From an uncultured Alphaproteobacteria bacterium (GTDB lineage: Bacteria; Pseudomonadota; Alphaproteobacteria; Bin65), in contig CAMYMQ010000139.1 in NCBI GenBank assembly GCA_947259335.1, positions 1-35,297 of the forward strand: DNA of 35,297 nt. The letters run 5' to 3'. Numbering within the stretch: position 1 is the stretch's first letter; every line of letters begins with the position of its first letter. Below the pieces are notes generated by a model. The model had not been told where the DNA came from. It searched no databases and saw only the letters and a list, made by a program, of their open reading frames with translations. Position numbers and translations under genes: made by a program. Below are positions 14,555 to 22,155 of this stretch, one piece after another.

Positions 14555-17274
14555 TGTTGTCGACCAACGTCGTCCTGGTCACCTCGCTGGTCTATGTCGC
14601 GCTGCTGTTCCTGATCGCCTTCGTGAGCGATGCCCGCGCCCGGCGCGGCAGGGCCGGCTTCACCGCCTCGCCCATCGTCTACACGCTCTCGATCTCCGTC
14701 TACTGCACGTCGTGGACCTTCTACGGTGCGGTCGGCTCGGCGGCGCGCAACGGCCTCGAGTTCGCCACCATCTACCTCGGGCCGACATTGGTCTTTGTCG
14801 GCTGGTGGTTCCTGCTGCGCAAGCTGGTGCGCATCGGCCGGGTCCACCGGATCACGTCGATCGCCGACCTGATTTCGTCCCGCTACGGCAAGAGCACCAC
14901 GCTCGGCGTGCTGGTCACGATCATCGCGCTGGTCAGCACCACGCCCTACTTCGCCCTCCAGTTGAAGGCGGTAACCACCAGCTTCGAGGTGGTAAGCCGG
15001 GCGGCGGGCGTGACGTCGTCGGTCGACTTCGACACCGACACCGCATTTTGGGTCGCGGCGGCGATGGCCCTTTTCACGATCCTGTTCGGCACCCGCAACA
15101 TCGACGCCAACGAACGCAACCACGGTGTCGTCGCCGCCATCGCCTTCGAGGCGCTGGTCAAGCTGATCGCCCTGATCGCGGTCGGCCTGTTCGTCGTCTT
15201 TGGCGTCGGTGACGGGCTGCCCGACCTCTTCTCCCGGGCGACGACCCAGGAGGTCCTGAAGGTCGAGGACACGTTCGGGCCGCGCTGGATCGCGCTCACC
15301 GTCCTGTCGGCCTGCGCCATCTTCTGCCTGCCCCGCCAGTTCCAGATCACGGTCGTGGAAAATTCCGACGAACGGCACCTGCGGACCGCATCCTGGATGT
15401 TCCCGCTCTACCTTTTCCTGATCAGCCTGTTCATCCTCCCGATCGCGATCGGTGGGCTGGCCGCACTGCCGGCGGGGTCGAACCCCGACATGTTCGTGCT
15501 AACCCTCCCGATGGCGCACGGACAGGACGGGCTGGCGCTGTTCGCCTTCATCGGCGGCTTTTCGTCGGCCACGTCGATGGTGATCGTCGCGACCATCGCC
15601 CTGTCGATCATGGTCTCCAACCATATCGTGATGCCGATCTCGCTCCGCCTGCCCCGGGCCCGGCGCAGCGAAGGGGGCGACGTCAAGAAGCTGCTGCTCG
15701 TCAGCCGGCGCATCAGCATCGCCGTGACGCTGCTTCTCGGTTACCTCTATTTCCGTCTCAGCTCGAAGTCGGAAGCGCTCGCGTCTATCGGGCTGATCGC
15801 CTTTTCCGGCGTCGCCCAGTTCGTGCCCTCGATCCTGGGCGGCCTCTATTGGCGGCAGGCAACCGCCCGCGGGGCGATCGTCGGCATGACGGCGGGCTCG
15901 GCGGTGTGGGCCTATACCCTGGTCGTGCCGAGCTTCGCCGGGAGTACCGGCGCGCTGGCCGATTTCGTCGCCAACGGCCCCTGGGGCATCGTGCTGTTGC
16001 GGCCCCAGGCCTTGTTTGGTCTCGATGGATACGATCCGCTCGTCCATTCGCTCTTCTGGAGCCTCACCGTCAACACGGCGCTCTTCATTCTCGTGTCGCT
16101 GAGCCGGGATGCGCGGCCGCTCGAAAGGTTGCAGGGGGCCCTGTTCGTCGATGTCTTCCGCTACCCGGTCGGCAACGAATCCCGGGCCCTGCCCCGCTCG
16201 GCCCGGATCGATGACCTCTATGTCCTCGCCCGGCGGATCATGGGCGAGGCCGAAGCCCGACGCCTGTTCGACGATTTCGCCCGCCAGCAGGGCATGAGCG
16301 CCGGACCACCCCGCCCGGACGCGGACTTCATCGTGCGGCTGGAGCGCGAACTGGCAGGAAGCATCGGCGCGGCGACCGCGCACGCCATGGTCTCCCAGGT
16401 CGCGACCGGCGAGACCATCAGTCTCGACGAGGTCATCAAGATCGTCGACGAAACCCAGCAGGTGATCGAACACAGCCACCAGCTCGAGCAAAAATCCAAG
16501 GAATTGCAGATCACCGCCGCGCAACTGCGCGAAGCGAACGAACGGCTCAAGCAGCTTGATGCGCAGAAGAACGACTTCCTGAGCCAGGTCAGCCACGAAG
16601 TACGCACACCGATGACCTCGATCCGGTCCTTCGCGGAGATCCTTCTGGAGACGCCGGACCTGAAGAGCGAACAGGCGCGCCGGTTCCTGACCATTGTCCA
16701 GGAAGAGAGCCTGCGCCTGACCCGCCTGCTCGACGAGATCCTGGACCTCAGCCACCTCGAAAGCGGCCAGTTGAAGATCGAGATGGTGCCGATCGACGCC
16801 GAAACGGCCCTGGACCGCGCCCTGGAAACCTGCAGGGGCATGGCCAACCGGGTCAAGGTCGACCTGCTCGACGGGAAACGCGAGTCCACCGCGATCGTCA
16901 ACGCCGATTCCGACCGGCTGCGTCAGGTCTTCATCAACCTGCTGACCAACGCGATCAAGTACAACACCAACGACCGGCCGACGGTCTCCGTCCGCACCAG
17001 GATCGAGAACGGCCGCTACAACGCCTTCATCGAGGACAATGGCCCGGGCATCGACGCACAGGATACCGAAACGATCTTCTCCAAATTCTCCCGCGGATGG
17101 GAGCGAACCGCGCGCCGGGCCGGCGGCGCGGGCCTCGGCCTCGCCATCAGTCGCCAGATCATCCGCAACCTCAACGGCGAGCTCGAACTCGTCCAGACAG
17201 GGGATGGCGGAGCCTGTTTCCGGGTCTCCCTGCCGCTGGCCTCGCCAGCCGCCCGCGTCGGACCCGGCACCTAG
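14554..17274 (+). CDS. SLC5 transporter-fused sensor histidine kinase (CbrA-like)
   Basis: The 906-residue protein has about 13 hydrophobic segments over residues 1-540 forming a sodium:solute-symporter-like domain, with YCTSWTFYGAVGSAARNGLEF near the start. A linker (about 545-640) resembles the STAC region of such kinases. A coiled coil (LEQKSKELQITAAQLREANERLKQLDAQKNDFL) leads to HisKA with SQVSHEVRTPMTSIRSFAEIL (His681). The HATPase N box reads FINLLTNAIKYN and the G boxes EDNGPGI and GAGLGLAISRQI. CbrA-type kinases couple substrate passage or binding to signalling for carbon/nitrogen source use. There is no C-terminal receiver, so the stand-alone receiver two genes upstream is the probable partner. 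The ligand is unknown; the neighbouring ABC importer suggests a related nutrient. Confidence 0.9.
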   Translation: MLSTNVVLVTSLVYVALLFLIAFVSDARARRGRAGFTASPIVYTLSISVYCTSWTFYGAVGSAARNGLEFATIYLGPTLVFVGWWFLLRKLVRIGRVHRITSIADLISSRYGKSTTLGVLVTIIALVSTTPYFALQLKAVTTSFEVVSRAAGVTSSVDFDTDTAFWVAAAMALFTILFGTRNIDANERNHGVVAAIAFEALVKLIALIAVGLFVVFGVGDGLPDLFSRATTQEVLKVEDTFGPRWIALTVLSACAIFCLPRQFQITVVENSDERHLRTASWMFPLYLFLISLFILPIAIGGLAALPAGSNPDMFVLTLPMAHGQDGLALFAFIGGFSSATSMVIVATIALSIMVSNHIVMPISLRLPRARRSEGGDVKKLLLVSRRISIAVTLLLGYLYFRLSSKSEALASIGLIAFSGVAQFVPSILGGLYWRQATARGAIVGMTAGSAVWAYTLVVPSFAGSTGALADFVANGPWGIVLLRPQALFGLDGYDPLVHSLFWSLTVNTALFILVSLSRDARPLERLQGALFVDVFRYPVGNESRALPRSARIDDLYVLARRIMGEAEARRLFDDFARQQGMSAGPPRPDADFIVRLERELAGSIGAATAHAMVSQVATGETISLDEVIKIVDETQQVIEHSHQLEQKSKELQITAAQLREANERLKQLDAQKNDFLSQVSHEVRTPMTSIRSFAEILLETPDLKSEQARRFLTIVQEESLRLTRLLDEILDLSHLESGQLKIEMVPIDAETALDRALETCRGMANRVKVDLLDGKRESTAIVNADSDRLRQVFINLLTNAIKYNTNDRPTVSVRTRIENGRYNAFIEDNGPGIDAQDTETIFSKFSRGWERTARRAGGAGLGLAISRQIIRNLNGELELVQTGDGGACFRVSLPLASPAARVGPGT

Positions 17275-17619
17275 GCCGATCCGGCCTGACGTGTCACCGC
17301 CGCGAGTCGAAGGCCCTTGCGGTAAGTCAGACGAACCACCACATCGATGTTATGTGAATAAATGCCTGATCGAGCCCGCAAAGTCGCTGCACCCGGGAGG
17401 AACAGCGCCGCACTGGAAGATAACCGATGATAACCGATGATAACCTTTTTTCACCGGCCTGCGGTCCGGGACAAAGCGTCTTTCCCGGTCGACACGAAGC
17501 GAGCCGATCCTGGACGTCTTTGACCTTGAGGGGGCGCGGTGCGACGGTGGACCTCCGTGTCTCCGGATCGAACACCCCAGGCGAACCGGCCGCGCGGATT
17601 TGAACTGAGAGGAATGGTC
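17275..17619. other. Intergenic region with palindrome and 10-bp tandem repeat
   Basis: No convincing gene lies in these 345 bp. At its start AGGCCGATCCGGCCT (17273-17287) forms a 6-bp perfect hairpin overlapping the kinase stop, but without a T-run. A tandem repeat lies at 17419-17445, followed by six T. A GTCCGGGACAAAG…CTTTCCCGG imperfect hairpin is at about 17464-17490. It probably carries the TetR gene promoter and operator. Confidence 0.5.
17419..17445. repeat. 10-bp tandem repeat (GATAACCGAT, 2.7 copies) upstream of a TetR gene
   Basis: GATAACCGAT occurs twice in full and once as GATAACC, perfectly repeated, and is followed by a run of six T. The period matches one helical turn, so identical bases face the same side. 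It lies about 175 bp upstream of the TetR start and could be a binding array. Function is not shown by sequence. Confidence 0.85.
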
Positions 17620-18249
17620 ATGGACCTGGAGACAGTCTCCCCGAAAGCCGAGGCGAACAAACGCGGCCGGTCGAGGACAAAACGACGGCTGATCGTCTCC
17701 GGCGCGGCGAAGGTTTTTCTGGCCGACGGATTCGGCGGCGCGACCATGGACGCGGTCGCCCTCGCCGCCGGCGTTTCGAAAATGACCGTCTATCGCTATT
17801 TCAGGAGCAAGGAGGAACTCTTTGCCGGTGTCATCGGCGACCAATGCGACCGGATCGTCGACGACGAAGTCTCGGCAAGCATGGCCGAACTTCCCCCCAA
17901 GGCCGCCCTCGAGCTGTTCGGGCGCCGGATGATCGAGATCGTGTTCGCTCCCGAGACGCTCAAGCTCCATCGGATCGTCATCGCCGAGGCACACCGGTTC
18001 CCCGATCTTGGCAAACTGTTCTACGAGAGCGGTCCGCAGGCCAACGTCGAGCTCCTCGCCCGCTACTTTCGCGCCCATCGGCGCGCTCCCGGCCTGCGGG
18101 TCGGGGACCCCCGCAGGTCCGCCGAAGAGTTCATGAGCATCCTTCGGGGCTACGAGCACATGCGCGCCCTGCTGGGGTACGAAGAGGGTTTGACGCCGGA
18201 GATGATAACGGCGTGCGTCGACCGGGCGATGAAACACGTCCTGGCCTGA
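17620..18249 (+). CDS. TetR/AcrR-family transcriptional regulator
   Basis: The 209-residue protein has the TetR N-terminal DNA-binding domain (RRLIVSGAAKVFLADGFGGATMDAVALAAGVSKMTVYRYFRSKEELFAGVI, about 25-75), and a C-terminal ligand-binding helical region of the AcrR C-terminal type (FYESGPQANVELLARYF). The ATG at 17620 is preferred since GAGAGGA sits six bases upstream. The track start (17539) and the ATG at 17614 give less suitable spacing. No enzyme or pump gene is adjacent on either side, so the target is not obvious; the tandem repeat upstream is a candidate operator. Confidence 0.88.
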   Translation: MDLETVSPKAEANKRGRSRTKRRLIVSGAAKVFLADGFGGATMDAVALAAGVSKMTVYRYFRSKEELFAGVIGDQCDRIVDDEVSASMAELPPKAALELFGRRMIEIVFAPETLKLHRIVIAEAHRFPDLGKLFYESGPQANVELLARYFRAHRRAPGLRVGDPRRSAEEFMSILRGYEHMRALLGYEEGLTPEMITACVDRAMKHVLA

Positions 18250-18337
18250 CCCGCCGCGCGGCCGGCCCCGGTGGAGCCTTGCGCCGAACCGTCCGCACCG
18301 CCGTTAACCTAGGTTCGTGAAGACAAGGTCCGGACTT

Positions 18338-18353
18338 GGTACCCATGGGTATC
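18338..18353. promoter_or_regulatory. Near-perfect palindrome upstream of the small anti-sigma-like gene
   Basis: GGTACCCATGGGTATC has a perfect 12-base core (TACCCATGGGTA) and one mismatch in the outer arms. It lies 47 bp before the ATG at 18400, a plausible operator position. The binding protein is unknown. Confidence 0.45.
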
Positions 18354-18399
18354 GTCGCCGACGAAAGGCGGGCGAGAGATTCATACCATCGTGGGAAAC

Positions 18400-18588
18400 A
18401 TGACCGATGAGATCAGTGATCGAACTCTTCAGTCATACATCAGTGGCCGACTGCCAAAGGAAGCGGTGAAGGAAATCGAACACAAGCTGGAAACTGATGC
18501 CGATTTGAGAGCTCGACTCCACAATTTGTACCTGCAGCAGCGCTTGCTGAAAAAGGTGTTCGGAAACCGCGGCGGGTTCGACCGCTAG
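18400..18588 (+). CDS. Small anti-sigma-domain-like protein (62 aa)
   Basis: The protein is entirely helical in appearance: TDEISDRTLQSYISGRLPKEAVKEIEHKLETDADLRARLHNLYLQQRLLKKVFG. The pattern IS-x2-L-x2-Y-I-SG-x-L followed by an amphipathic helix is that of the first helices of ECF anti-sigma factors, but there is no zinc ligand set, membrane helix or sensor domain. A second protein of the same type is encoded at 20654-20902. The track begins at a GTG (18391); the ATG at 18400 gives a cleaner start. Function unknown; binding of a sigma factor is only a suggestion from pattern. Confidence 0.65.
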   Translation: MTDEISDRTLQSYISGRLPKEAVKEIEHKLETDADLRARLHNLYLQQRLLKKVFGNRGGFDR

Positions 18589-18630
18589 CCGGCGTTCGAG
18601 AATTCCGCCGTCCGGCACGGCCGATCGATG

Positions 18631-19113
18631 TCAGGCAGCCTCGTCGCCGAGGCCGGCGCCAACGGTCCGGATGCTGGATTCGAGGGTCAGCAGGCTCTGA
18701 AAACACTCGTAGACGGCGTCGCGCAGGCTCGCCACTTCCTTCGCGGTGAGGTCGCTTTCCTTGGCGAGCGCGATACTGCTCTCCCGGAAGACGGTCCCGA
18801 CCCGATCCGCGACGTCGGCGAGAAACTCGATCATGTCGTCGCGGGATGCGTCGGGAACTTCGCAGATGAAGACCTTCTTCAGCCGGGCCAGTTCCCGGGA
18901 AACAGGCATGTCGTTCAGGGTCGCTTCCAGATCGGCGACGACATCGATCGGCATGAAGACGCTCGCCTGCGGATCGTAATAGGACGCCAGCGTAGACTTC
19001 GACACCCGCGTCTTCTGCGCCGCACGCTCGAGGCCGCCGGCGCTCAGGATCAACTCACGCGTCGCCCGGCACAGCGCGTCGTAGACACGATCGTCTTGCG
19101 GTCGCTTGCCCAT
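18631..19113 (-). CDS. HTH-containing regulator, unassigned family (160 aa)
   Basis: The N-terminal part (ALCRATRELILSAGGLERAAQKTRVSKSTLASYYDPQASVFMPIDVVADLEA, about 12-63) reads as a helix-turn-helix: GGLERAAQKTRVSKSTLASYYD has the spacing of a recognition motif, like phage CII-type or Cro/CI-type regulators. The remainder is helical with no catalytic motif. It sits tail to tail with the 62-aa anti-sigma-like gene and upstream of the DUF2383 gene on the same strand. It is probably a DNA-binding protein of this regulatory cluster; I do not recognise the exact family. The opposite-strand ORF 18628-19137 is a shadow. Confidence 0.65.
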   Translation of the reverse strand: MGKRPQDDRVYDALCRATRELILSAGGLERAAQKTRVSKSTLASYYDPQASVFMPIDVVADLEATLNDMPVSRELARLKKVFICEVPDASRDDMIEFLADVADRVGTVFRESSIALAKESDLTAKEVASLRDAVYECFQSLLTLESSIRTVGAGLGDEAA

Positions 19114-19246
19114 AGTTCACCATGCCCTGGAAGTTGATGACAGAAGCGGTACCCGTGCGGCGTCGGGTCGGGACAGCGCCCGCGCGATTCGCCGCCCTTG
19201 GCGAAAGGTCATGCAGCCGGTCCGGGCCGCATCGATCCTGCGGGAG

Positions 19247-19792
19247 TCACGCCGCGGCCTTGGCCTGGCGCGTCAGCGCGTAGACGACATCGTGGCACCG
19301 CAGCACCTGGCGGAAGGCGGAACGGATCGCCTCTTCGGCATCCAGCGGCATCTTCGTGCGGAGCGCGCCCAGGAAATTTCGACGCACGCGGTCTTCGGCG
19401 CTTTCGAGGGCGATGAGCGCGACGACGGGATCCTTGCCGCTGGTCGCGATCCGCACGCGATTGAACCAGTGATGAACCGCGCCCGCCAGTGTGCCCCGGC
19501 CATCGGCCGCGGCTTCCTGCCGTCGCAGGAACCGCGCCAACGTGTCCCGGGTGCGGGCGCGCAGGGCCGATACCTGGACGAGTTGCTGACGCACCGCAGA
19601 ATCGTCGACGAGATCTATCGCATCATCCAGCGCATCGAGACTGTCGACGCAGACGGAGACAAGCAGCCGCACATTGTCCCGAGCGGACTGTGCCAGTCCT
19701 TCGTCGGCCGGAGACGTGAGTGGCACGAGGGCGCCCGAGTTCCCGCCGTCCGGCGGGGCCACTGTCGGTGAATCGAGGGTCTGATGGAGCAT
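19247..19792 (-). CDS. DUF2383-family four-helix-bundle protein
   Basis: After a disordered start of about 35 residues, the protein (181 aa) shows the helical pattern of the DUF2383/PA2169 ferritin-like family. The segments are LLVSVCVDSLDALDDAIDLV, VRQQLVQVSALRARTRDTLARFL, GTLAGAVHHWFNRVRIATSGKDPVVALIALESAEDRVRRNF and AIRSAFRQVLRCHDVVYAL. Related proteins are stress-associated and often encoded with CsbD or hemerythrin-type genes. The biochemical role is not established and a full set of iron ligands is not evident here. It lies just downstream of the Crp/Fnr gene on the same strand (63 bp gap), so it may be regulated with it. Confidence 0.72.
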   Translation of the reverse strand: MLHQTLDSPTVAPPDGGNSGALVPLTSPADEGLAQSARDNVRLLVSVCVDSLDALDDAIDLVDDSAVRQQLVQVSALRARTRDTLARFLRRQEAAADGRGTLAGAVHHWFNRVRIATSGKDPVVALIALESAEDRVRRNFLGALRTKMPLDAEEAIRSAFRQVLRCHDVVYALTRQAKAAA

Positions 19793-19855
19793 CGGAATTC
19801 TCGCTCGTCCTGGAGGGGCGCGGCGCGCGGAAACACCCGCGCGCCGCAGACGAAG

Positions 19856-20614
19856 TCAGTGGACCATGCTTCCGGAAGGACCTTCCGGCAGCAAGTAGCA
19901 CGCATCGAACTCGGCCAGCTCGCACAGGCCGTCCTCGTCGAGCACCCGGATCTCGCGCACCGTCGGGAAGTCGATCAGATTGCGCTCGCGCAGCTTGCGA
20001 AGGGTCCGGTTCACATGGACGATCGACAGGCCCAGCGCGTCGGCGATGATCTCCTGCGTCACCATCCACGGCATGCGGAGCTCCTTGGTGAGGCCGCGTT
20101 CGCGCAGACGAATGCGAAGTTCGAGAATGAAATGAGCCATGCGTTCGACCGCGCTGCGGCGTCCCACGCTGACGAGCCGCGCCCGCAAGAGGGCATGCTC
20201 CTGGGCAGACCGCCGGGTCAGGAGGGTCTGGAATTCGGGGCTCGTCGCCCGCATCCGGTCGATCCGGTTGACGGGGATCTTCACGACGCTCAGGTCGGTG
20301 ATCGCGACGACCGAATGGCTGGCCAGTCCGGAGACCAGGTTGCCCAGGCCGACGACGTCGCCGGGAAGCAGGATGTTCTGAACCTGGCACCGGCCATCGG
20401 GAAGGAGCGTCGATTCCATCGCCCAGCCGGAGCGCAGGACGTAGATCGCGTCGATCTCGTCATATTCCTCGACGAGACTGGCGCCGGCGGCGCAGGAAAT
20501 CGAAACCACACCCGGCTCGGTCGCGGAGATCGAATCGACCAACGCACAGGTCTGTTCCGCCTGGCTCGACGCCGCAGTCGTGGCAATCTTGAGATTGTCG
20601 TTGTGGATCTGCAT
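19856..20614 (-). CDS. Crp/Fnr-family transcriptional regulator
   Basis: The 252-residue protein has a cyclic-nucleotide-binding-type sensor domain (YDEIDAIYVLRSGWAMESTLLPDGRCQVQNILLPGDVVGLGNLVSG, about 50-95), a long dimer helix, and a winged-helix C-terminus. The recognition part reads TQEIIADALGLSIVHVNRTLRKLRERNLI. VHVNRTL is the form seen in FixK-like and other Crp/Fnr branches. It has cysteines near the N-terminus (CAL, SCAAG) but not the four-cysteine iron-sulfur pattern of Fnr. AAGGA lies before the ATG. It is encoded between a small anti-sigma-like gene and the DUF2383 gene, all on the minus strand, and likely controls part of this stress cluster. Confidence 0.9.
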   Translation of the reverse strand: MQIHNDNLKIATTAASSQAEQTCALVDSISATEPGVVSISCAAGASLVEEYDEIDAIYVLRSGWAMESTLLPDGRCQVQNILLPGDVVGLGNLVSGLASHSVVAITDLSVVKIPVNRIDRMRATSPEFQTLLTRRSAQEHALLRARLVSVGRRSAVERMAHFILELRIRLRERGLTKELRMPWMVTQEIIADALGLSIVHVNRTLRKLRERNLIDFPTVREIRVLDEDGLCELAEFDACYLLPEGPSGSMVH

Positions 20615-20653
20615 GTGTCGGTTCCTTTGTGTATGGGTCTCGCTCGGCCGTCC

Positions 20654-20902
20654 CTATTGGTAGGTCGGCTCGTGGTCAGCGAAGGGGCCCGCCGCCCGGA
20701 AAAGGGAGGAAGGCTCGAGTTCAGGGCGCGGGCTGATCTCCGATTCGACGAGTTCGAGACGCCGTTTCACGAGCGCGCCCACCTGCTGCGCCATCAAAGG
20801 ATGGTCTTTCAGGTAGTCGAAGACTGCCGAAGCGGTCTCGACGCTGGCCTTGCCGTTTACGAAGTCCCAAACGTCGCTTTCGGTGATGAAGGTTACGATC
20901 AT
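20654..20902 (-). CDS. Small anti-sigma-domain-like protein (82 aa)
   Basis: The protein begins MIVTFITESDVWDFVNGKASVETASAVFDYLKDHPLMAQQVGALVKRRLELVE and ends in a disordered acidic tail. Its first 55 residues follow the same pattern as the 62-aa protein at 18400-18588 (I[ST][DE]-x2-[LV]-x2-[YF][IV]-[SN]G[RK] then a helix). It looks like the first helices of an anti-sigma factor without zinc motif or sensor. It lies 39 bp upstream of the Crp/Fnr gene on the same strand, probably in one transcript. No clear Shine-Dalgarno precedes its ATG. Function unknown. Confidence 0.65.
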   Translation of the reverse strand: MIVTFITESDVWDFVNGKASVETASAVFDYLKDHPLMAQQVGALVKRRLELVESEISPRPELEPSSLFRAAGPFADHEPTYQ

Positions 20903-21399
20903 GGCTTGCTCGCGCTTTGTGTTTGTGTGGTCGCGATCCTGCCAGCCCAGAAAAAGTATTCAAGAAATATCGTCCAATATAAACACACCATTATCTAACC
21001 AGCGGCAGGTGTGATCTGTGACAATGCGGTTCATGTTTTGACAATAGGGATGTTTGATTTGATGTTTCAAATTGAATGGATAGCTTTATTTGAGGAATGA
21101 CATGCAAGTGATGGATTGAACCTATCTGCGGCAACCGCGTGAAATGAGTAAGTTACTCATCGGCGTCCCGCCGCGGTCGTCGCGGCGAGCCTCGGCATCT
21201 GGCCGTTCGCTGCGCGCCGCACCGACCGCGATGCGCAGGCGTTGGGCAGCCCGGTCCGGAAGGTGCAGTGAAATTTCCGGATGAAACGCGCGTGCCATCG
21301 GGCTATGGGTAACCAGGCCAATGGCGTGTGCAAGTGGATCTGGCAGACGCGGAATGCGTGCCGCGAGTCGGCGGTGAGGTTGGGAAAAGGAGCGACGTC
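20903..21399. promoter_or_regulatory. Large AT-rich divergent intergenic region with palindromes
   Basis: This 497-bp gap separates the minus-strand Crp operon from the RHH gene. Positions about 20950-21130 are strongly AT-rich. A TTGACA box lies at 21038-21043 and TTTGATGTTTCAAA (TTTGA-N4-TCAAA) at 21058-21071, next to the Crp/Fnr gene it might serve. A perfect palindrome follows at 21144-21160. The rightmost 200 bp are GC-rich and hold only shadow ORFs. I see no convincing gene. Confidence 0.5.
21144..21160. promoter_or_regulatory. Perfect 17-bp palindrome ATGAGTAAGTTACTCAT
   Basis: Two 8-bp arms (ATGAGTAA and TTACTCAT) are perfect inverted copies around one central base. Perfect symmetry over 16 bases in a non-coding gap is strong evidence for a dimeric protein binding site. 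The neighbouring RHH, Crp/Fnr and HTH proteins are candidates; which binds is unknown. Confidence 0.6.
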
Positions 21400-21648
21400 T
21401 TGGCAGGTCCACAATCTTCAAAGCGCCCGCCCAAACGCAACGAGCGCCTTCAGGTCATGCTCAGCGACGTGGAGCTGAAGATCATCGACGCCTGGCGGTT
21501 CGAGAATATGATGCCCAGCCGGGCGGCCACGATCCGCGCCCTCATTCGGCTGGGCCTTGAAGCCAACGGCGTCGACGTGACCGACATTCTCAAGGATGCC
21601 GAGAAGCTCTCCGACATCCCCAAATCCGACGATGTCGGCATCGTCTGA
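21400..21648 (+). CDS. Ribbon-helix-helix (Arc/CopG-like) DNA-binding protein, copy 1
   Basis: The protein (82 aa) has a basic start (SSKRPPKRNER), a short strand RLQVMLS, then two helices (DVELKIIDAWRFENMM and SRAATIRALIRLGLEA), the layout of a ribbon-helix-helix domain. The C-terminal tail is acidic. The track starts at 21328 (GTG), but a TTG at 21400 sits 7 bases after AAAGGAG and matches the length of the homologue at 23559-23819. By eye about 50 of 72 aligned residues are identical between the two copies. RHH proteins dimerise to bind short DNA palindromes; this one has no adjacent toxin gene, so it is more likely a stand-alone regulator than an antitoxin. Confidence 0.75.
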   Translation: MAGPQSSKRPPKRNERLQVMLSDVELKIIDAWRFENMMPSRAATIRALIRLGLEANGVDVTDILKDAEKLSDIPKSDDVGIV

Positions 21649-21695
21649 GGCCGAAAGCCCCCCGCTCAGCACCAGGGCAAAGCCGTCGCATTTGG

Positions 21696-21938
21696 TCAGT
21701 CGGCCTTGATCAGCCACCGATAGACTCCCACGAGATTGATCAGGGTCAGAACCATGTTCTGAACGGCGAGCTTCCACTCGCCGTCAAACGCCCCGACGGT
21801 TACCCAAGAAACGCTGCAGACGGTGAAGATCACGAAGCCGAGTCCGGTCGCGCGATTCGTCAGCCGCATCGCGACCAGAATCGCGGCCACGATGCCGGTA
21901 ACACTGGCAACCCAGCGCAATAGTTCCACAACGTCCAT
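21696..21938 (-). CDS. Small three-helix inner-membrane protein
   Basis: The protein (80 aa) has three hydrophobic stretches: LLRWVASVTGIVAAILVAM, GFVIFTVCSVSWVTVGAF and LAVQNMVLTLINLVGVYRWLIKAD. The pattern of a GEW…QNMVLTLINLVGVYRW end resembles half-size transporter-like proteins (PnuC/YgjV or SemiSWEET-type), but I cannot place it firmly. The start at 21938 is favoured over 21968 because GAGGA lies six bases before it. It is convergent with RHH copy 1 and divergent from the hemerythrin gene. Role unknown. Confidence 0.65.
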   Translation of the reverse strand: MDVVELLRWVASVTGIVAAILVAMRLTNRATGLGFVIFTVCSVSWVTVGAFDGEWKLAVQNMVLTLINLVGVYRWLIKAD

Positions 21939-22155
21939 CGGAGTCCTCGCGGTGCTTGTGCCAGGCACCGCCCGTGCCGGCGGGCTGCGTTCCTAAGACC
22001 TTCGATCGGGAGGCTAGTCGATGCTCCCAGGCCAGCTACAGCCTATGTGAACCGGTTCCCCACGGCCCTTTCGAACCGGTGCAACGCAGGATAAGGCGGC
22101 GCCGGCATTCGGCCCCTAGCGTCGCGGTCGAGTTGAACAACTGAGGGACTTCGAC

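Noticed and set aside
17273-17287. Intrinsic terminator after the sensor kinase
   Set aside because: The palindrome AGGCCGATCCGGCCT overlaps the stop codon and has no following T-run.
19856-20614. Fnr-type oxygen sensor
   Set aside because: The cysteines present do not form the four-cysteine iron-sulfur pattern, so only the Crp/Fnr superfamily is claimed.
19784-20998. 404-aa plus-strand ORF
   Set aside because: Opposite the Crp/Fnr and small anti-sigma-like genes, whose domains are clear.
21122-21421. 99-aa minus-strand ORF in the intergenic gap
   Set aside because: Arg-rich, no ribosome-binding site, and overlaps the RHH gene start and the palindrome.
22049-22058. EcfG-type (GGAAC-N16/17-CGTT) promoter near the hemerythrin gene
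   Set aside because: A GAACCGGTTC palindrome is present, but no CGTT occurs at the required spacing on either strand.
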